IMG/VR virus record: IMGVR_UViG_3300001341_000125
Span: 1-30,851 of that record
Direction: 5' to 3' (one strand)
Source: a virus
DNA length: 30,851 bases
Made by a program: the position numbers and the translations under genes. This document shows positions 30,056-30,851 of the stretch, piece after piece (position 1 is the stretch's first letter; each line of letters opens with the position of its first letter). The notes below the pieces were generated by a model. That model was not told the DNA's origin and made no database searches. It saw only the letters and a program-made list of their open reading frames with translations.

Positions 30056-30393
30056 GCGCGCACGAGCCCGTTCGCCTGGTCGACCTGCGCCCGTCATGGA
30101 TTGGCGCCGGCGGGCCTGGCATATTCGATAAAAGCGGCGCTGAGGTTGAGGCGCGGCACGGCGTCGGTGTGACATTCGATTGTCCGTGCGGCAAATGCGG
30201 TTGCCGCGCCTCGGTGTTCTTTGAAAACCCGCTGGATGGTCGACCGTACCCTGATCATAAGGGGCCGCATTGGTCACGAGCCGGCACGAATTTCGCCGAC
30301 CTTACGGTTCGACCTTCAATTCTGCAGCGAAAAGATTACGGCGGTTGCGGCTGGCACGGTTATCTAACCAACGGTCGATTTTCCGAGGTTTGA
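30052..30393 (+). CDS. Cys/His-rich DUF6527-like protein
   Basis: This 113-residue product starts with GTG in a GTGA overlap and AGGA about 9 nt upstream. CPCGKCGC (about 44-51), FFENPLDGRPYP and the end pattern W-x-R-x-G-x-x-F-x-x-LT-x-PSI followed by GGCGWHGYLTNG match small phage proteins often mislabelled ammonia monooxygenase and grouped as DUF6527. The Cys and His suggest a zinc-binding fold. The function is unknown. Its TGA (30391-30393) abuts the stop of the minus-strand gene with no spacer, so it is the last late-strand gene. Confidence 0.72.
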   Translation: MSAHEPVRLVDLRPSWIGAGGPGIFDKSGAEVEARHGVGVTFDCPCGKCGCRASVFFENPLDGRPYPDHKGPHWSRAGTNFADLTVRPSILQRKDYGGCGWHGYLTNGRFSEV

Positions 30394-30723
30394 CTAGCGG
30401 CTGACGATTTGCGCAAGCGGAATGTTTTCGCTTGTGTCGCCGCAATCGTTGCACACGACCTTTGCGGCCATGAGCTCGCCCGAATCCGCTTTCGCGACAT
30501 CGACCGCGAAATCCTCGCCGTCGCATGCGGGGCATTTAAAGCCGTTGCTTGTTTCGTGTCTGCGCCAGGCGGCTTCCGCAGCCGGCCATTCGCCGGCCTC
30601 GCGAAGTTTCATTTCGATGTCGTTATCCGGGTTGCGACCTTTGAGAAATTGCTTTTCTCGCCAGGCGCGTTGTTCCGGCTGAAGTAGATAGAGCCAATCG
30701 GGTTTCGGGATCTCAAGTTCCAT
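30394..30723 (-). CDS. Minus-strand zinc-ribbon protein
   Basis: The product is 109 residues. The N-terminus is Trp/Glu/Arg-rich. CPAC (64-67) and CNDC (91-94), about 23 residues apart, make a zinc ribbon, and the middle is acidic. Read on the minus strand, GAGGAAAG precedes the ATG by 5 nt. The start overlaps the stop of another minus-strand frame (TAATG), so these form a separate operon running left, converging on the late genes. It might be a DNA- or protein-binding regulator. No family is recognised. Confidence 0.72.
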   Translation of the reverse strand: MELEIPKPDWLYLLQPEQRAWREKQFLKGRNPDNDIEMKLREAGEWPAAEAAWRRHETSNGFKCPACDGEDFAVDVAKADSGELMAAKVVCNDCGDTSENIPLAQIVSR

Positions 30724-30851
30724 TACACTTTCCTCGACGCAGCGTGGTCGGTTACAGATTCCGGCATGTCGATCGGGTCGATGTCCGAAAAGATGCGGGC
30801 GGCGGCGCTCGCCAATAGTTTGATTTCCGAATCGCCGACGCCGGGCAACAT
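30723..30851 (-). CDS. Small minus-strand frame at the window edge (partial?)
   Basis: A frame of 42 residues begins with ATG at the extreme right base on the minus strand and ends TAATG, overlapping the zinc-ribbon gene. The text (GVGDSEIKLLASAAARIF and DIDPIDMPESVTDHAASRKV) is helical and acidic, without a domain I recognise. The ATG may be internal, with the true start beyond the window. The overlap coupling supports coding. Confidence 0.5.
   Translation of the reverse strand: MLPGVGDSEIKLLASAAARIFSDIDPIDMPESVTDHAASRKV

Overview
The window is a compact, almost gap-free stretch of a tailed-phage genome (prophage or virion) with siphovirus-type, HK97-like head genes. The DNA is moderately GC-rich. 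The tail genes (a GTA-gp10-like tail assembly chaperone, a DUF2163/BR0599 hub protein and a large GTA-like baseplate protein) resemble those of phages and gene transfer agents of Alphaproteobacteria, so an alphaproteobacterial host is the best guess. This rests on recognised protein patterns, not on a database search. No integrase, repressor, tRNA or rRNA gene is visible, so lifestyle cannot be decided.

Layout. (1) 1-2849: early/replication genes. These are three small unknown genes, a replication-initiator-like protein whose own coding sequence carries a 24-bp iteron array (a likely phage origin), and an unknown partner gene. (2) 2846-3685: a NusG/RfaH-like protein followed by about 230 bp of non-coding DNA able to form four successive hairpins. 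Together they look like an antiterminator and its RNA leader at the entrance of the late operon. (3) 3686-5699: a stand-alone CHC2-like zinc protein, a P-loop kinase/HNH nuclease fusion, a candidate cos region, a small membrane protein and a P27-type small terminase. (4) 5638-12493: large terminase, portal, S49 maturation protease, major capsid protein, probable decoration protein and two connector proteins. (5) 12483-14943: an unexpected four-gene sugar cassette made of two paralogous GGPS-motif (DUF115-like) proteins flanking a left-handed beta-helix acyltransferase and a GT-A-like glycosyltransferase. It sits inside the connector/tail-completion genes. (6) 14965-25022: tail completion, tail terminator, tail tube, tail chaperones with an excellent -1 frameshift site (CCCAAAG), an 843-residue tape measure and the tail tip. 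(7) 25033-27914: two large beta-rich tail-fibre/adhesin proteins. (8) 27926-30055: lysis genes (GH24 endolysin, two holin-like membrane proteins, an overlapping spanin-like pair). (9) 30052-30393: a DUF6527-like Cys/His protein. It meets, stop codon to stop codon, two small minus-strand genes that run off the right edge.

How it works together: the initiator would open the origin inside its own gene. The NusG-like protein would then let polymerase read through the structured leader into one very long late operon, held together by ATGA/GTGA/TAATG overlaps. HNH plus terminase cut and package DNA. The head-tail genes build the particle, and the sugar cassette may decorate virion proteins or alter the host surface. 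The lysis genes release progeny. The most novel points are the sugar cassette, the NusG-like/structured-leader pair, the origin within the initiator gene, the kinase-HNH fusion and the -1 frameshift in the tail chaperones.
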